Below are positions 1 to 6,286 of a stretch of 7,924 nt of DNA, in pieces. Origin of the DNA: an uncultured Lachnospiraceae bacterium (GTDB taxonomy: Bacteria; Bacillota; Clostridia; Lachnospirales; Lachnospiraceae); assembly GCA_902783095.1 (NCBI GenBank), contig CACZPX010000327.1:1-7924 (forward strand), in the 5' to 3' direction. Under the pieces are notes generated by a model, which had not been told where the DNA came from, ran no database searches, and saw only the letters and a list, made by a program, of their open reading frames with translations. The number at the start of each line of letters is the position of its first letter. The first letter of the stretch is position 1. The position numbers and the translations under genes are program-made.

Positions 1-621
1 CACCGGCGGCTCTTCGTTGTCATAATAGGAGATGCCGTAGCGCCAGGTCTTGTAATACGGGTCGATCACGGCTTCCGCTTCCGTACCGTCCCGCTCGTAT
101 TCCAGCGTGACCGGGCTTCCGTCCAGCTCGTTGGCGATCAGGTACAGGTAGAGTTCCTGCCCGGTGTGGATGGAGGTCCCGTCGATGGACGTGATCCGAT
201 CCCCTTCCTGTATGCCGGCCTTGGCGGCACTGCTGCCCTCGGTCACGTTATAGGCGACCGCGGGGTTGATGCCGACGCTCGCCACCAGCACGCAGCCCAG
301 CACAAAGGCCAGGATAAAGTTGAACAGCGGTCCGCCGAAGACCACCAGGATGCGCGCCCACACGGGCTTTTTCTGGAACGAATTGTCCTCGTCGGACTCG
401 GTGTCCTCTCCCACCATGGCGCAGGAACCGCCAAAGGGGATGGCCTTTAGGGAATACATGGTCTCGCCGCGCGTAAAATGAAAGATGCGCGGGCCCATGC
501 CGATGGAAAACTCCGTCACGCCGATGCCGGTCTTCTTGGCGAAGATAAAGTGCCCGAATTCATGGATGAACACCAGCACGCCCAGCACCAGGACGGCGAT
601 CACGATACTCCAGAAACTCAA
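1..621 (-). CDS. rseP: RseP-like site-2 intramembrane zinc metalloprotease (partial, C-terminus off the window)
   Basis: Membrane protease of the S2P/M50 family, which cuts transmembrane substrates such as anti-sigma factors or leftover signal peptides within the bilayer. The first 207 codons are visible. A hydrophobic segment at residues 5-19 runs into the zinc motif HEFGH (H20, E21, H24). A second hydrophobic segment carries GGPLFNF at 96-102, the conserved loop/helix after the protease motif. A PDZ-like domain starts near residue 122 (NVTEGSSAAKAGIQEGDRI, then SIDG). The second half, with the NPDG-type third zinc ligand, lies beyond the edge. The start is TTG at 621-619, preceded by AGAGG at 630-634 with 8 nt spacing. 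No ATG lies close to the hydrophobic N-terminus, so an ATG-only search would miss the true start. It follows dxr after 1 nt, so translational coupling is likely. Family identity is secure; the substrate is unknown. Confidence 0.93.
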   Translation of the reverse strand, partial: MSFWSIVIAVLVLGVLVFIHEFGHFIFAKKTGIGVTEFSIGMGPRIFHFTRGETMYSLKAIPFGGSCAMVGEDTESDEDNSFQKKPVWARILVVFGGPLFNFILAFVLGCVLVASVGINPAVAYNVTEGSSAAKAGIQEGDRITSIDGTSIHTGQELYLYLIANELDGSPVTLEYERDGTEAEAVIDPYYKTWRYGISYYDNEEPPV

Positions 622-622
622 A

Positions 623-1774
623 TCAGTGTCCTCTTTTTTTCTTCAGTGATGCGGAGAGTTCCCTCTCCACGGTCAGGATATCATCCAATGATGGATTTTC
701 TGTGACCGTATGACGGTCCATGCAGGCGGCGATGATATCGGTGATGTCGTTGAAGCCGATCTCCCCCCGCAAAAAGGCCGCGACCGCCCACTCGTTGGCG
801 GCGTTGTACACGGTCGGCATGGTGCCGCCGCGTCTGCCGGCGCGGTAGGCCAGCGGCAGGGCCGGGAAGGCCTCGTTGTCCGGCTCGTCCAGCTCGATCT
901 GCCGCAGCGTCTTAAAATCCAGGCGCGGGCCGGGCAGCGGCCGCCGTTCGGGATAATACAGCGCGTAGGCGATGGGAAGCTTCATGTCCGGCGTGCCGAG
1001 CTGCGCCAGCACGGCGCCGTCCTCGTATTCCACCATGGAGTGGATGACGCTCTTTGGCTGCACCACCACCTCGATGGCGTCGTAGCTTACGTCAAACAGC
1101 CACCTGGCCTCCATCACTTCCAGCCCCTTGTTCACCATTGTAGCAGAGTCGATGGTGATTTTTTGGCCCATCGACCAATTTGGATGCTTTAACGCGTCCG
1201 CGGCGGTCTTGTCCTTCGTCTGCGCCCGGGTGAGCCCGCGGAACGGGCCGCCGGAGGCCGTGAGCAGTATGCGGGAGACCGCGTTGTGCCGGTTGCCCTC
1301 CAGTACCTGAAAGATGGCCGAATGCTCGGAATCCACGGGCAGAAGGGCGACCCCGTTCTGGGCCGCCAGCGGCATGATCAGATGCCCCGCCGTGACCAGC
1401 GTCTCCTTGTTGGCGAGCGCCAGCTTCTTTTTGGCTTCGATCGCCGCCATCACCGGCCGGATGCCCACCATGCCGACGATCGCGCCCAGCACGGTATCCG
1501 CCTGTGCGAGCGTCGCCGCCTCCAGCAGGCCGTCCATGCCGGATACGACCCGCACGTTCAGATCCGCCACGCGCACCTTCAGATCCGCCGCCGCGGCCTC
1601 GTCGTACAGACAGGCAAGCGCCGGTCCGAATTCACGGATCTGCGCTTCCATGAGCCGCACGTTGCTGCCCGCCGCAAGGGCGGACACGGCAATGTCCTTA
1701 TTGTTTCTGATGATCTCCAGGGTCTGCGTGCCGATGGAACCGGTAGACCCCAGGAGGGAAAGGTTTTTCGTCAT
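623..1774 (-). CDS. dxr: 1-deoxy-D-xylulose 5-phosphate reductoisomerase
   Basis: Converts DXP to 2-C-methyl-D-erythritol 4-phosphate with NADPH and a divalent metal, the first committed step of the MEP isoprenoid pathway; cytosolic. The 383 aa protein has the usual length. The NADPH-binding GSTGSIG is at 9-15 and LANKETLV at 120-127. Metal ligands match D148 and E150 (PVDSEHSAIFQ) and E219 (NKGLEVMEA). Substrate-binding residues match S174 (TASGGPFR), H197 (HPNW), N215 and K216. The late NAANE motif (324-328) is followed by Trp where most homologues carry a smaller aliphatic residue. The ATG at 1774 places the Rossmann motif at the expected depth, and an in-frame TAA 7-9 nt upstream prevents extension. 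The ribosome binding site is weak, with only an A-rich AAAAGA before the start. It lies 40 nt after cdsA and 1 nt before rseP in the same transcription direction. It supplies C5 units for the UppS product encoded upstream. Confidence 0.98.
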   Translation of the reverse strand: MTKNLSLLGSTGSIGTQTLEIIRNNKDIAVSALAAGSNVRLMEAQIREFGPALACLYDEAAAADLKVRVADLNVRVVSGMDGLLEAATLAQADTVLGAIVGMVGIRPVMAAIEAKKKLALANKETLVTAGHLIMPLAAQNGVALLPVDSEHSAIFQVLEGNRHNAVSRILLTASGGPFRGLTRAQTKDKTAADALKHPNWSMGQKITIDSATMVNKGLEVMEARWLFDVSYDAIEVVVQPKSVIHSMVEYEDGAVLAQLGTPDMKLPIAYALYYPERRPLPGPRLDFKTLRQIELDEPDNEAFPALPLAYRAGRRGGTMPTVYNAANEWAVAAFLRGEIGFNDITDIIAACMDRHTVTENPSLDDILTVERELSASLKKKRGH

Positions 1775-1814
1775 TGTCTTTTACGCGCTGCGGACGCTCC
1801 CTGCCGCGCCTTTC

Positions 1815-2621
1815 TTAAAACAGCTGCAGCGCCGTGATCAGATAGTACACGATGGGCGCCGTAAAGATCACGGAGTCGAAGCGGTCCATGATGCCGCCGT
1901 GCCCCGGGATCAGCGTGCCGTAGTCCTTGATCTCATGGTTGCGTTTGATGGCGGAAGCCGCCAGGTCGCCGATCTGGGCGATCACCGAGCCCGCCGCGCA
2001 CAGGACGGCCACGCTCAGCACCGGATTTCCGAATACCGTGATGTGATCCTTAAAGATCAGGGCGTACACCGTTCCCAAAAGCGCCGCGCCCACCACGCCG
2101 CCGACCGCGCCTTCCACGCTCTTTTTGGGGCTTAAGATGGGGGTCAGCTTATGCTTTCCGAGCAGCATGCCGAAACAGTAGGCCGAAACGTCGCTGCCCC
2201 AGGAGCATAAAAAGATCAGCCACACCAGATAGGCGCCGTCCGTCATCTGCCTGGTCTTAAAGACGTAGGACAGCATCACGGCCACGTAGACCAGGCCAAA
2301 GAAGGCCTCCAAAAGCTGCCGGTCCTGGAATTTGGGGAAGGTCAGCACGTAGACAGCAAACAGGACGGCGAGCGAAAGCAGCAGGTAGGCCAGATCCCAG
2401 GCGTCCCAGCCAAACCAGACCAGCGCCTGATAGCCGGCGCACAGGATATACGCGGTCACGGCCAGGCCGGTCCGGTGGATGCCGAACGCCCGGTAGAGCT
2501 CCATCATGCCCACGAAGGTGACCGCCGCGAGCGCCAGAAACAGCGGCAGCCCGCCGAACACCATGAAAAAGATCAGGATCGCCGTCAAAATGATACTGCT
2601 GCGCAGTCGAACCCAGAACAT
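1815..2621 (-). CDS. cdsA: Phosphatidate cytidylyltransferase (CDP-diacylglycerol synthase)
   Basis: Integral membrane enzyme that makes CDP-diacylglycerol from phosphatidic acid and CTP, the branch point to all major phospholipids. The 268 aa protein has about seven or eight hydrophobic segments. The C-terminal CDS signature spans roughly residues 223-249: SAIKR, then KD at 232-233, then PGHGGIMDRFDS at 239-250 with the catalytic Asp and Arg residues. It is preceded by SPKKSVEGAVGG at 164-175 and GDLAAS at 218-223, both typical of the family. The ATG at 2621 directly abuts the uppS stop codon (TAA followed immediately by ATG), with GGAGGA inside the last uppS codons as ribosome binding site. 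This suggests tight translational coupling of the two membrane-lipid genes. The start codon is well supported. No frame damage is seen. Confidence 0.97.
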   Translation of the reverse strand: MFWVRLRSSIILTAILIFFMVFGGLPLFLALAAVTFVGMMELYRAFGIHRTGLAVTAYILCAGYQALVWFGWDAWDLAYLLLSLAVLFAVYVLTFPKFQDRQLLEAFFGLVYVAVMLSYVFKTRQMTDGAYLVWLIFLCSWGSDVSAYCFGMLLGKHKLTPILSPKKSVEGAVGGVVGAALLGTVYALIFKDHITVFGNPVLSVAVLCAAGSVIAQIGDLAASAIKRNHEIKDYGTLIPGHGGIMDRFDSVIFTAPIVYYLITALQLF

Positions 2622-3335
2622 TTATCTTCCTCCATACCGCCGGTTGCGGCGGCCGTATTCTTCAATGGCCTCTTCCAGCTGTTCGCGGTGGAAATCCGGC
2701 CACAGTACCTCCGTAAAGTAAAACTCCGTATAGGCGGACTGCCACAGCAGGTAGTTGGACAGCCGCTGCTCTCCGCCCGTGCGGATCAGCAGGTCCGGAT
2801 CCGGCAGGTCCGCCGTATCCAGCGCGCCCGCTATGGTCTCTTCCGTGATGGACGCCGGGTCCAGCTCCCCGGCCGCGGCCTGCGCCGCCAGCCGTCTTGC
2901 CGCGCGCGTCAGTTCGTCCCGCGCGCCGTAATTGATGGCGATCACAAAACGCATGCGCGTGTTGTCCTTTGTGGCCGCCTCCAGCTCCGCCAGCGCCTCC
3001 CGGATATCCGCGGAAAAGCGCGACACCTCGCCGATGGCCGTGACCTTCACGTTTTTGGCCGCCGCCACCTTACGCAGCCGCTTTAGGTAGATGCGAAACA
3101 GCGTCATCAGAGCGCCCACCTCTTCGTCCGAGCGCTTCCAGTTCTCCGTGGAAAAACCGTACACGGTCAGGATCTCTATGCCCAGGTCGGCGGCGTCCTC
3201 CACCAGTGTCTCCAGGTTGTCGCATCCGGCCTTGTGCCCCAGCCTGCGCGGCAGGCCGTGCGCCTTCGCGTAGCGGCCGTTGCCGTCCAGAATGATGGCC
3301 ACGTGCCGCGGAATGGTCTTGCCGTTGTCTTCCAT
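2622..3335 (-). CDS. uppS: Undecaprenyl diphosphate synthase (cis-prenyltransferase)
   Basis: Condenses farnesyl diphosphate with isopentenyl diphosphates to make the C55 lipid carrier for peptidoglycan and other wall polymers. The 237 aa protein carries all the expected motifs. HVAIILDGNGRYAK at 11-24 holds catalytic D17 with N19 and R21, and GHKAG at 33-37 has the conserved His34. YGFSTENWKR lies at 59-68. The C-terminal signature RTGGEQRLSNYLLWQ at 185-199 is followed by E204 and LWPDF, giving the diphosphate-binding Arg185 and Arg191 and the Mg-binding Glu. By signature and genome context a long-chain UppS is favoured over a short-chain cis-prenyltransferase, though product length cannot be read directly. 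The ATG at 3335 is preceded by a modest GAAAGGAA site. The gene starts only 14 nt after the T-tract of the terminator-like hairpin at 3350-3381, leaving no room for an independent promoter between them. Confidence 0.97.
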   Translation of the reverse strand: MEDNGKTIPRHVAIILDGNGRYAKAHGLPRRLGHKAGCDNLETLVEDAADLGIEILTVYGFSTENWKRSDEEVGALMTLFRIYLKRLRKVAAAKNVKVTAIGEVSRFSADIREALAELEAATKDNTRMRFVIAINYGARDELTRAARRLAAQAAAGELDPASITEETIAGALDTADLPDPDLLIRTGGEQRLSNYLLWQSAYTEFYFTEVLWPDFHREQLEEAIEEYGRRNRRYGGR

Positions 3336-3349
3336 TGCGTTCCTTTCCG

Positions 3350-3381
3350 AAAAAAGGGGCCGTCAGGATCCCGACCGCCCC
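3350..3381 (-). terminator. Intrinsic terminator-like hairpin between frr and uppS
   Basis: Read on the minus strand, a 26-nt inverted repeat (3381 to 3356) is followed at once by six T (3355-3350). The stem opens with GGGGC pairing with GCCCC, then a single G-G mismatch, then GTC pairing with GAC, with a few more weak pairs before an ATC-centred loop. The base is GC-rich and the T-tract is only on this side, so the orientation fits transcription leaving frr. The plus-strand reading has no matching T run. It begins 19 nt after the frr stop. Whether it ends most transcripts or only attenuates cannot be told from sequence. Confidence 0.8.
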
Positions 3382-3400
3382 TTGCCTCTATTGCGGAAAG

Positions 3401-3955
3401 TTATACCGTCATAACTTCCTTGGTCTTTGCCTCTACGGCCTCGTCGATCTTCTTGATGAATTTGTCCGTGGCCTTCTGCAGTTCGTCCTGCGTCTGCTTG
3501 CTGTCGTCCTCGGTGTACTCGCCGTCCTTCTCCGCCTTCTTGATCTTGTCGTTGGCGTCGCGGCGGATGTTGCGGACCGCTACCTTGGCGTCCTCGCCCT
3601 TTTTCTTGATGTCCTTGGCGAGGTCCTTACGGCGCTCCTCCGTCAGTTCCGGGAAGATCAGGCGGATGATGGTGCCGTCGTTGTTGGGGTTGATGCCCAG
3701 ATCGGATTTCTGGATCGCCTTTTCCACCGCCTTCAACATGGAACGGTCCCAGGGCTGCACCTGGATGAGCCGCGCCTCCGGCACGGAGATATTGGCGACC
3801 TGCTGCATCGGCGTGGGAACGCCGTAATAATCGACCATGATCCTGCTGACCAGCGCGGGATTGGCTCTTCCTGCCTTAATGACCGCATACTCATCCAACA
3901 GGTTGGACAGGGTCTTTTCCATCTTCTCTTCGGAAACCTGAATGATGTCCTCCAT
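3401..3955 (-). CDS. frr: Ribosome recycling factor
   Basis: With EF-G it splits post-termination ribosomes so subunits can start again; cytosolic. The 184 aa length is standard for the family. The sequence has RAGRANP at 28-33, PTPMQQVANI in the hinge and beta domain, PEARLIQVQPWD at 59-70, NNDGTIIRLIFPELTEERRK ending at 110, and KVAVRNIRRDAND in the last helix. The arginines used on the ribosome match R109, R128 and R131 (E. coli R110, R129, R132). The start ATG at 3955 has a strong ribosome binding site, AAAGGAGGG (3962-3970 on the plus strand). The gap to pyrH is 75 nt and holds a GC-rich inverted repeat. The pyrH-frr pairing is the common bacterial order. Confidence 0.98.
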   Translation of the reverse strand: MEDIIQVSEEKMEKTLSNLLDEYAVIKAGRANPALVSRIMVDYYGVPTPMQQVANISVPEARLIQVQPWDRSMLKAVEKAIQKSDLGINPNNDGTIIRLIFPELTEERRKDLAKDIKKKGEDAKVAVRNIRRDANDKIKKAEKDGEYTEDDSKQTQDELQKATDKFIKKIDEAVEAKTKEVMTV

Positions 3956-3999
3956 AATGATCCCTCCTTTTATGCTGTCTTCGGTTGCTCTATCGTCTG

Positions 4000-4016
4000 C
4001 ACGGCCGGCGGCCGCG
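4000..4016. repeat. GC-rich inverted repeat between pyrH and frr
   Basis: A 17-nt near-perfect inverted repeat, CACGGCCGGCGGCCGCG on the plus strand, is centred on one base with eight pairs, one of them a G-T wobble in RNA. It lies in the 75-nt pyrH-frr gap, just after the pyrH stop, and could form a short stable hairpin in the mRNA. There is no T-tract on either side, so it is not an intrinsic terminator. A role in mRNA stability or processing is only inference. Confidence 0.4.
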
Positions 4017-4030
4017 TATGTTTACGTTTT

Positions 4031-4729
4031 TCAGACCGTGATGCGGGTCCCTGTGATGTTCCCGCAGATGGCGTTGTAGATGCTATCCTCTCCGGCCAGG
4101 CCGAACACCGCCATCGGCACCCGGTTCTCCATGCACAGGATGGCCGCAGCCAGGTCGATCACCTGGAGCTTGCGCGCCACCACCTCGTCGATGGGGATGG
4201 TGTCGAACTTCACCGCGTCCGGATAGACCTTGGGGTCCTTGTCGTAGACGCCGTCCACGGCCTTGGCCAGCAGGATCTCGTCCACCTTCATCTCCACGGC
4301 GCGCACCGCGACGCCCGTATCCGTGGAAAAGTACGGATGGCCCGTGCCGCCCGCAAAGAACACGACCTTGCCGTCCGACAGGGCCTTCTCCACCGCGTCG
4401 TAGTCGAACAGCTTTACGATGCCGCCCACCTCAAACGCGCAGAAGACCTCCGTCTTCATGCCCAGGCTGTCAAAAAGCGTGGACACGTACAGGCAGTTCA
4501 TGACCGTGGCCAGCATGCCGATCTGGTCCGCCTTGACGCGGTCGATCGCGTCCGAGCTGCGGCCGCGCCAGAAGTTGCCGCCGCCGATCACGACCGCGAT
4601 CTGCAGGCCTTCGTCGTAAGCCCGCTTGATCTGCTGGCCCACCTTGCGCACCGTTTCCTCGTCAAAACCCGTCTTTGCGGGCCCCGCCAGGGCCTCGCCG
4701 CTCAGTTTCAGTAAAATGCGTCTGCTCAT
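4031..4729 (-). CDS. pyrH: UMP kinase (uridylate kinase)
   Basis: Phosphorylates UMP to UDP with ATP, feeding UTP and CTP synthesis; bacterial UMP kinases are hexameric, cytosolic and allosterically controlled by GTP and UTP. The 232 aa length is usual. Amino acid kinase fold motifs are present: LLKLSGEAL at 6-14, VVIGGGNFWRGR at 46-57 (glycine-rich phosphate loop), DRVKADQIGMLATVMN at 63-78, GGTGHPYFSTDTGVAVRA at 127-144 (nucleotide binding) and DGVYDKDP at 159-166. The ATG at 4729 is preceded by AAGGAG (4738-4743 on the plus strand) with 8 nt spacing. It is the first gene of the minus-strand cluster and has its own promoter. rpsB and tsf, often found just upstream, are absent here, replaced by a divergent MATE gene. 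CTP made downstream of PyrH is a CdsA substrate. Confidence 0.98.
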   Translation of the reverse strand: MSRRILLKLSGEALAGPAKTGFDEETVRKVGQQIKRAYDEGLQIAVVIGGGNFWRGRSSDAIDRVKADQIGMLATVMNCLYVSTLFDSLGMKTEVFCAFEVGGIVKLFDYDAVEKALSDGKVVFFAGGTGHPYFSTDTGVAVRAVEMKVDEILLAKAVDGVYDKDPKVYPDAVKFDTIPIDEVVARKLQVIDLAAAILCMENRVPMAVFGLAGEDSIYNAICGNITGTRITV

Positions 4730-4746
4730 GTCAACCGCTCCTTAAG

Positions 4747-4759
4747 GGGCAATTTGCCC
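4747..4759. repeat. Perfect palindrome in the pyrH leader
   Basis: GGGCAATTTGCCC has 6-bp perfect arms around one central base. It lies just downstream of the predicted pyrH transcription start (near 4761) and overlaps the start of the shared CCCCTTAAGGAG ribosome-binding segment. It could be a small operator. As RNA the hairpin would be short and has no T-tract. No family-specific operator is recognised, so the function is unknown. Confidence 0.4.
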
Positions 4760-4767
4760 ACCTGCTT

Positions 4768-4796
4768 ACTGTAGCACAACCGCGCAAAAAAGTCTA
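4768..4796 (-). promoter_or_regulatory. Predicted sigma-70/sigma-A promoter for pyrH
   Basis: On the minus strand a -35 like TAGACT (4796-4791; 4 of 6 matches to TTGACA) is followed by exactly 17 nt and a -10 like TACAGT (4773-4768; 4 of 6 matches to TATAAT). The -10 is preceded by TG and one base, forming an extended -10. Transcription would start near 4761, giving a leader of about 30 nt before the pyrH ATG at 4729. The position fits a promoter for pyrH and the genes after it. Strength is not measurable from sequence. Confidence 0.6.
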
Positions 4797-4820
4797 CCTG
4801 CCGCAGATCCCTTTTGCGCG
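4781..4820. repeat. Spaced 9-bp inverted repeat in the divergent promoter region
   Basis: CGCGCAAAA (4781-4789) and its exact reverse complement TTTTGCGCG (4812-4820) are separated by 22 nt. Arm centres lie 31 bp apart, about three turns of the helix. The left arm falls inside the spacer of the predicted pyrH promoter and the right arm lies upstream of the MATE gene promoter. A site for a dimeric or looping regulator is possible, but no regulator gene is next to it. Confidence 0.45.
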
Positions 4821-4858
4821 CGGTATTGTTTCCTAATAATATAAACTTGATTTTTGCA

Positions 4859-4864
4859 TATAAT
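4859..4864 (+). promoter_or_regulatory. Predicted -10 box for the MATE transporter gene
   Basis: A perfect TATAAT lies in an AT-rich stretch (about 4831-4870) that stands out from the GC-rich surroundings. TG lies two bases upstream, close to an extended -10. No good -35 hexamer is found 16-19 nt upstream, and the nearby TTGATT (4847-4852) is too close to pair with it. Transcription starting near 4871 would leave about 40 nt before the ATG at 4910. Confidence 0.5.
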
Positions 4865-4909
4865 ATGATAGAGTGAATTCCAATGCGTTATTGGGAGGTT
4901 TTACAGATA

Positions 4910-6286
4910 ATGCGTTTCAGTCTGACACCGAAGAGCGACGACTACATCATGTCCGGATCCATCTGGAAGGGGATCCTCACGTACTGCATCCCCATCATGA
5001 TCGGTTCGCTGTTCCAGCAGCTTTACAATATGGTCGATACCATCGTGGTCGGCAACTTTGTCGGTACCGACGCGCTGGCCGCCGTGGGCGGTTCCGCTGG
5101 CGAGGTGGCCGGCGTCACCATGTGGTTTTTCGGCGGTATCGCGAGCGGCGCCACGGTCACCGTGGCCCAGCATTTCGGCGCCCGCAACTTAAACGGCGTG
5201 CACCGCGACATCCACAACGGCTACGCGCTCGCCCTGATCGGCGGCGCGCTGCTCACCCTGATCGGCATGATCTTTTCCCGGCCGCTCATGACCGTCATGC
5301 GCACCGACGCCTCGCTGATGGACGATTCGCTCGTCTATCTGCGCATCCTGTTCGCCGGTCTGGTGCCGTCCATCATCTTCAACATCGGCTCGGGCATCCT
5401 GCGCGCGCTGGGCGACTCCGTCCGGCCGCTCTACTACCTGATCATCTGCTGCCTCATCAATATCGCGGGGGACCTGCTGCTGGTGCTCGCCTTCCCGCTG
5501 GGCGTGGCCGGCGTGGCCATCGCCACCATCAGCGCCCAGACCATCAGCGCCGTGCTCGTGACGCGCCGCATCATGAAACTCGACGACACCTATAAGCTGG
5601 TGCTGCGCAAGATCCGCGTCTACCCGCAGGTGATGAAGGTCCAGTTAAAGATCGGCATCCCCGCCGGCTTCCAGTCGGCCCTGTTCGGCATTGCCAATAT
5701 GACCATCCAGTCCTTTATCAACACCCTGGGCAAGACCACCGTGGCCGCCTTCGGCGCCTACCGCAAGATCGACGCCCTCTTCTGGATGGTGAGCGGCGCG
5801 CTTGGCACCTCCGTCACCACCTTCGTGGGGCAGAACTACGGCGCCGGCGACATGACCCGCGTCAAGGACAGCTGCCGCGCCACGCTGATCATGCACGCCG
5901 CGGCCTCGGTCGCCATCTCCGCGATCGTGGTGCTCCTGCGCGAGCCGCTGTTTAGGATCTTCACGGACGATCCGGCCGTGATCGAGGTGGGCACCAAGAT
6001 CGTGATCGGCATGTCGTCCTTCTATGTCACCTACACCGGGATGGAGGTCCTGGCCAGCACGCTGCGCGGTCTGGGCATCGTGGGGATCCCCACCGTCATG
6101 ACGCTGGGCGGCATCTGCGTGCTGCGCATCATCTTTATCACGATCTTCATGCCCATCTACCACAGCGTCAACGTGGTGATCATCGTCTACCCGTTAAGCT
6201 GGGCCGTGACCTCGATCCTGTTCGTGATCTACTATCTGGCCCGCAGGAAAAAGCTCTTGAGCCGCTCCTTTGAGGCCTCCACCTGA
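4910..6286 (+). CDS. MATE-family multidrug/Na+ (or H+) antiporter
   Basis: Twelve-helix inner-membrane exporter of the MATE family, which uses a Na+ or H+ gradient to expel drugs or other organic compounds. The 458 aa protein has two homologous halves. The first helix carries FQQLYNMVDTIVVGNFVG, characteristic of clostridial MATE proteins, then GSGILRALGDSVRPLYY in the first half and TTFVGQNYGAGDMTRVK in the second. A basic tail RRKK lies near the C-terminus. I chose ATG 4910 because GGGAGG (4893-4898) stands 11 nt before it. An ATG nine codons earlier (4883) has no ribosome binding site and would sit only about 12 nt after the predicted transcript start. ATG 4949 (MSGSIWKG) is the typical family start but has no ribosome binding site. 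Substrate cannot be predicted, and no regulator gene is adjacent. The last 55 bp overlap the convergent editing-protein gene. Confidence 0.95.
   Translation: MRFSLTPKSDDYIMSGSIWKGILTYCIPIMIGSLFQQLYNMVDTIVVGNFVGTDALAAVGGSAGEVAGVTMWFFGGIASGATVTVAQHFGARNLNGVHRDIHNGYALALIGGALLTLIGMIFSRPLMTVMRTDASLMDDSLVYLRILFAGLVPSIIFNIGSGILRALGDSVRPLYYLIICCLINIAGDLLLVLAFPLGVAGVAIATISAQTISAVLVTRRIMKLDDTYKLVLRKIRVYPQVMKVQLKIGIPAGFQSALFGIANMTIQSFINTLGKTTVAAFGAYRKIDALFWMVSGALGTSVTTFVGQNYGAGDMTRVKDSCRATLIMHAAASVAISAIVVLLREPLFRIFTDDPAVIEVGTKIVIGMSSFYVTYTGMEVLASTLRGLGIVGIPTVMTLGGICVLRIIFITIFMPIYHSVNVVIIVYPLSWAVTSILFVIYYLARRKKLLSRSFEAST

Noticed and set aside
1286..2135. Overlapping plus-strand open frames opposite the 5' part of dxr and the 3' part of cdsA
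   Set aside because: Shadows of well-supported genes in GC-rich DNA; Arg/His/Ala-rich without recognisable domains.
3400..3405. TATAAC on the minus strand at the frr stop as a -10 box for uppS
   Set aside because: No matching -35 at 16-18 nt, and any transcript from it would still meet the terminator-like hairpin before uppS.
3335..4714. 459-codon plus-strand open frame opposite frr and pyrH
   Set aside because: It lies fully antisense to two certain housekeeping genes, has no ribosome binding site at its start, and its composition (many His, Arg, Leu and Val) is what GC-rich antisense frames produce.
4847..4852. TTGATT as the -35 box of the MATE promoter
   Set aside because: Only 6 nt from the perfect TATAAT. 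Pairing it at 16 nt with TAGAGT (4869-4874) gives a poorer -10.
5645..6163. 172-codon minus-strand open frame within the MATE gene
   Set aside because: Asp/Gly/His-rich antisense shadow of the transporter; no ribosome binding site or motif.
6246..6260. Possible minus-strand terminator near the end of the AlaX-like gene (GCTCAAGAGC then TTTTT)
   Set aside because: Only three pairs can form with a workable loop, and it lies inside the coding sequence before the stop. No clear terminator for this gene was found.
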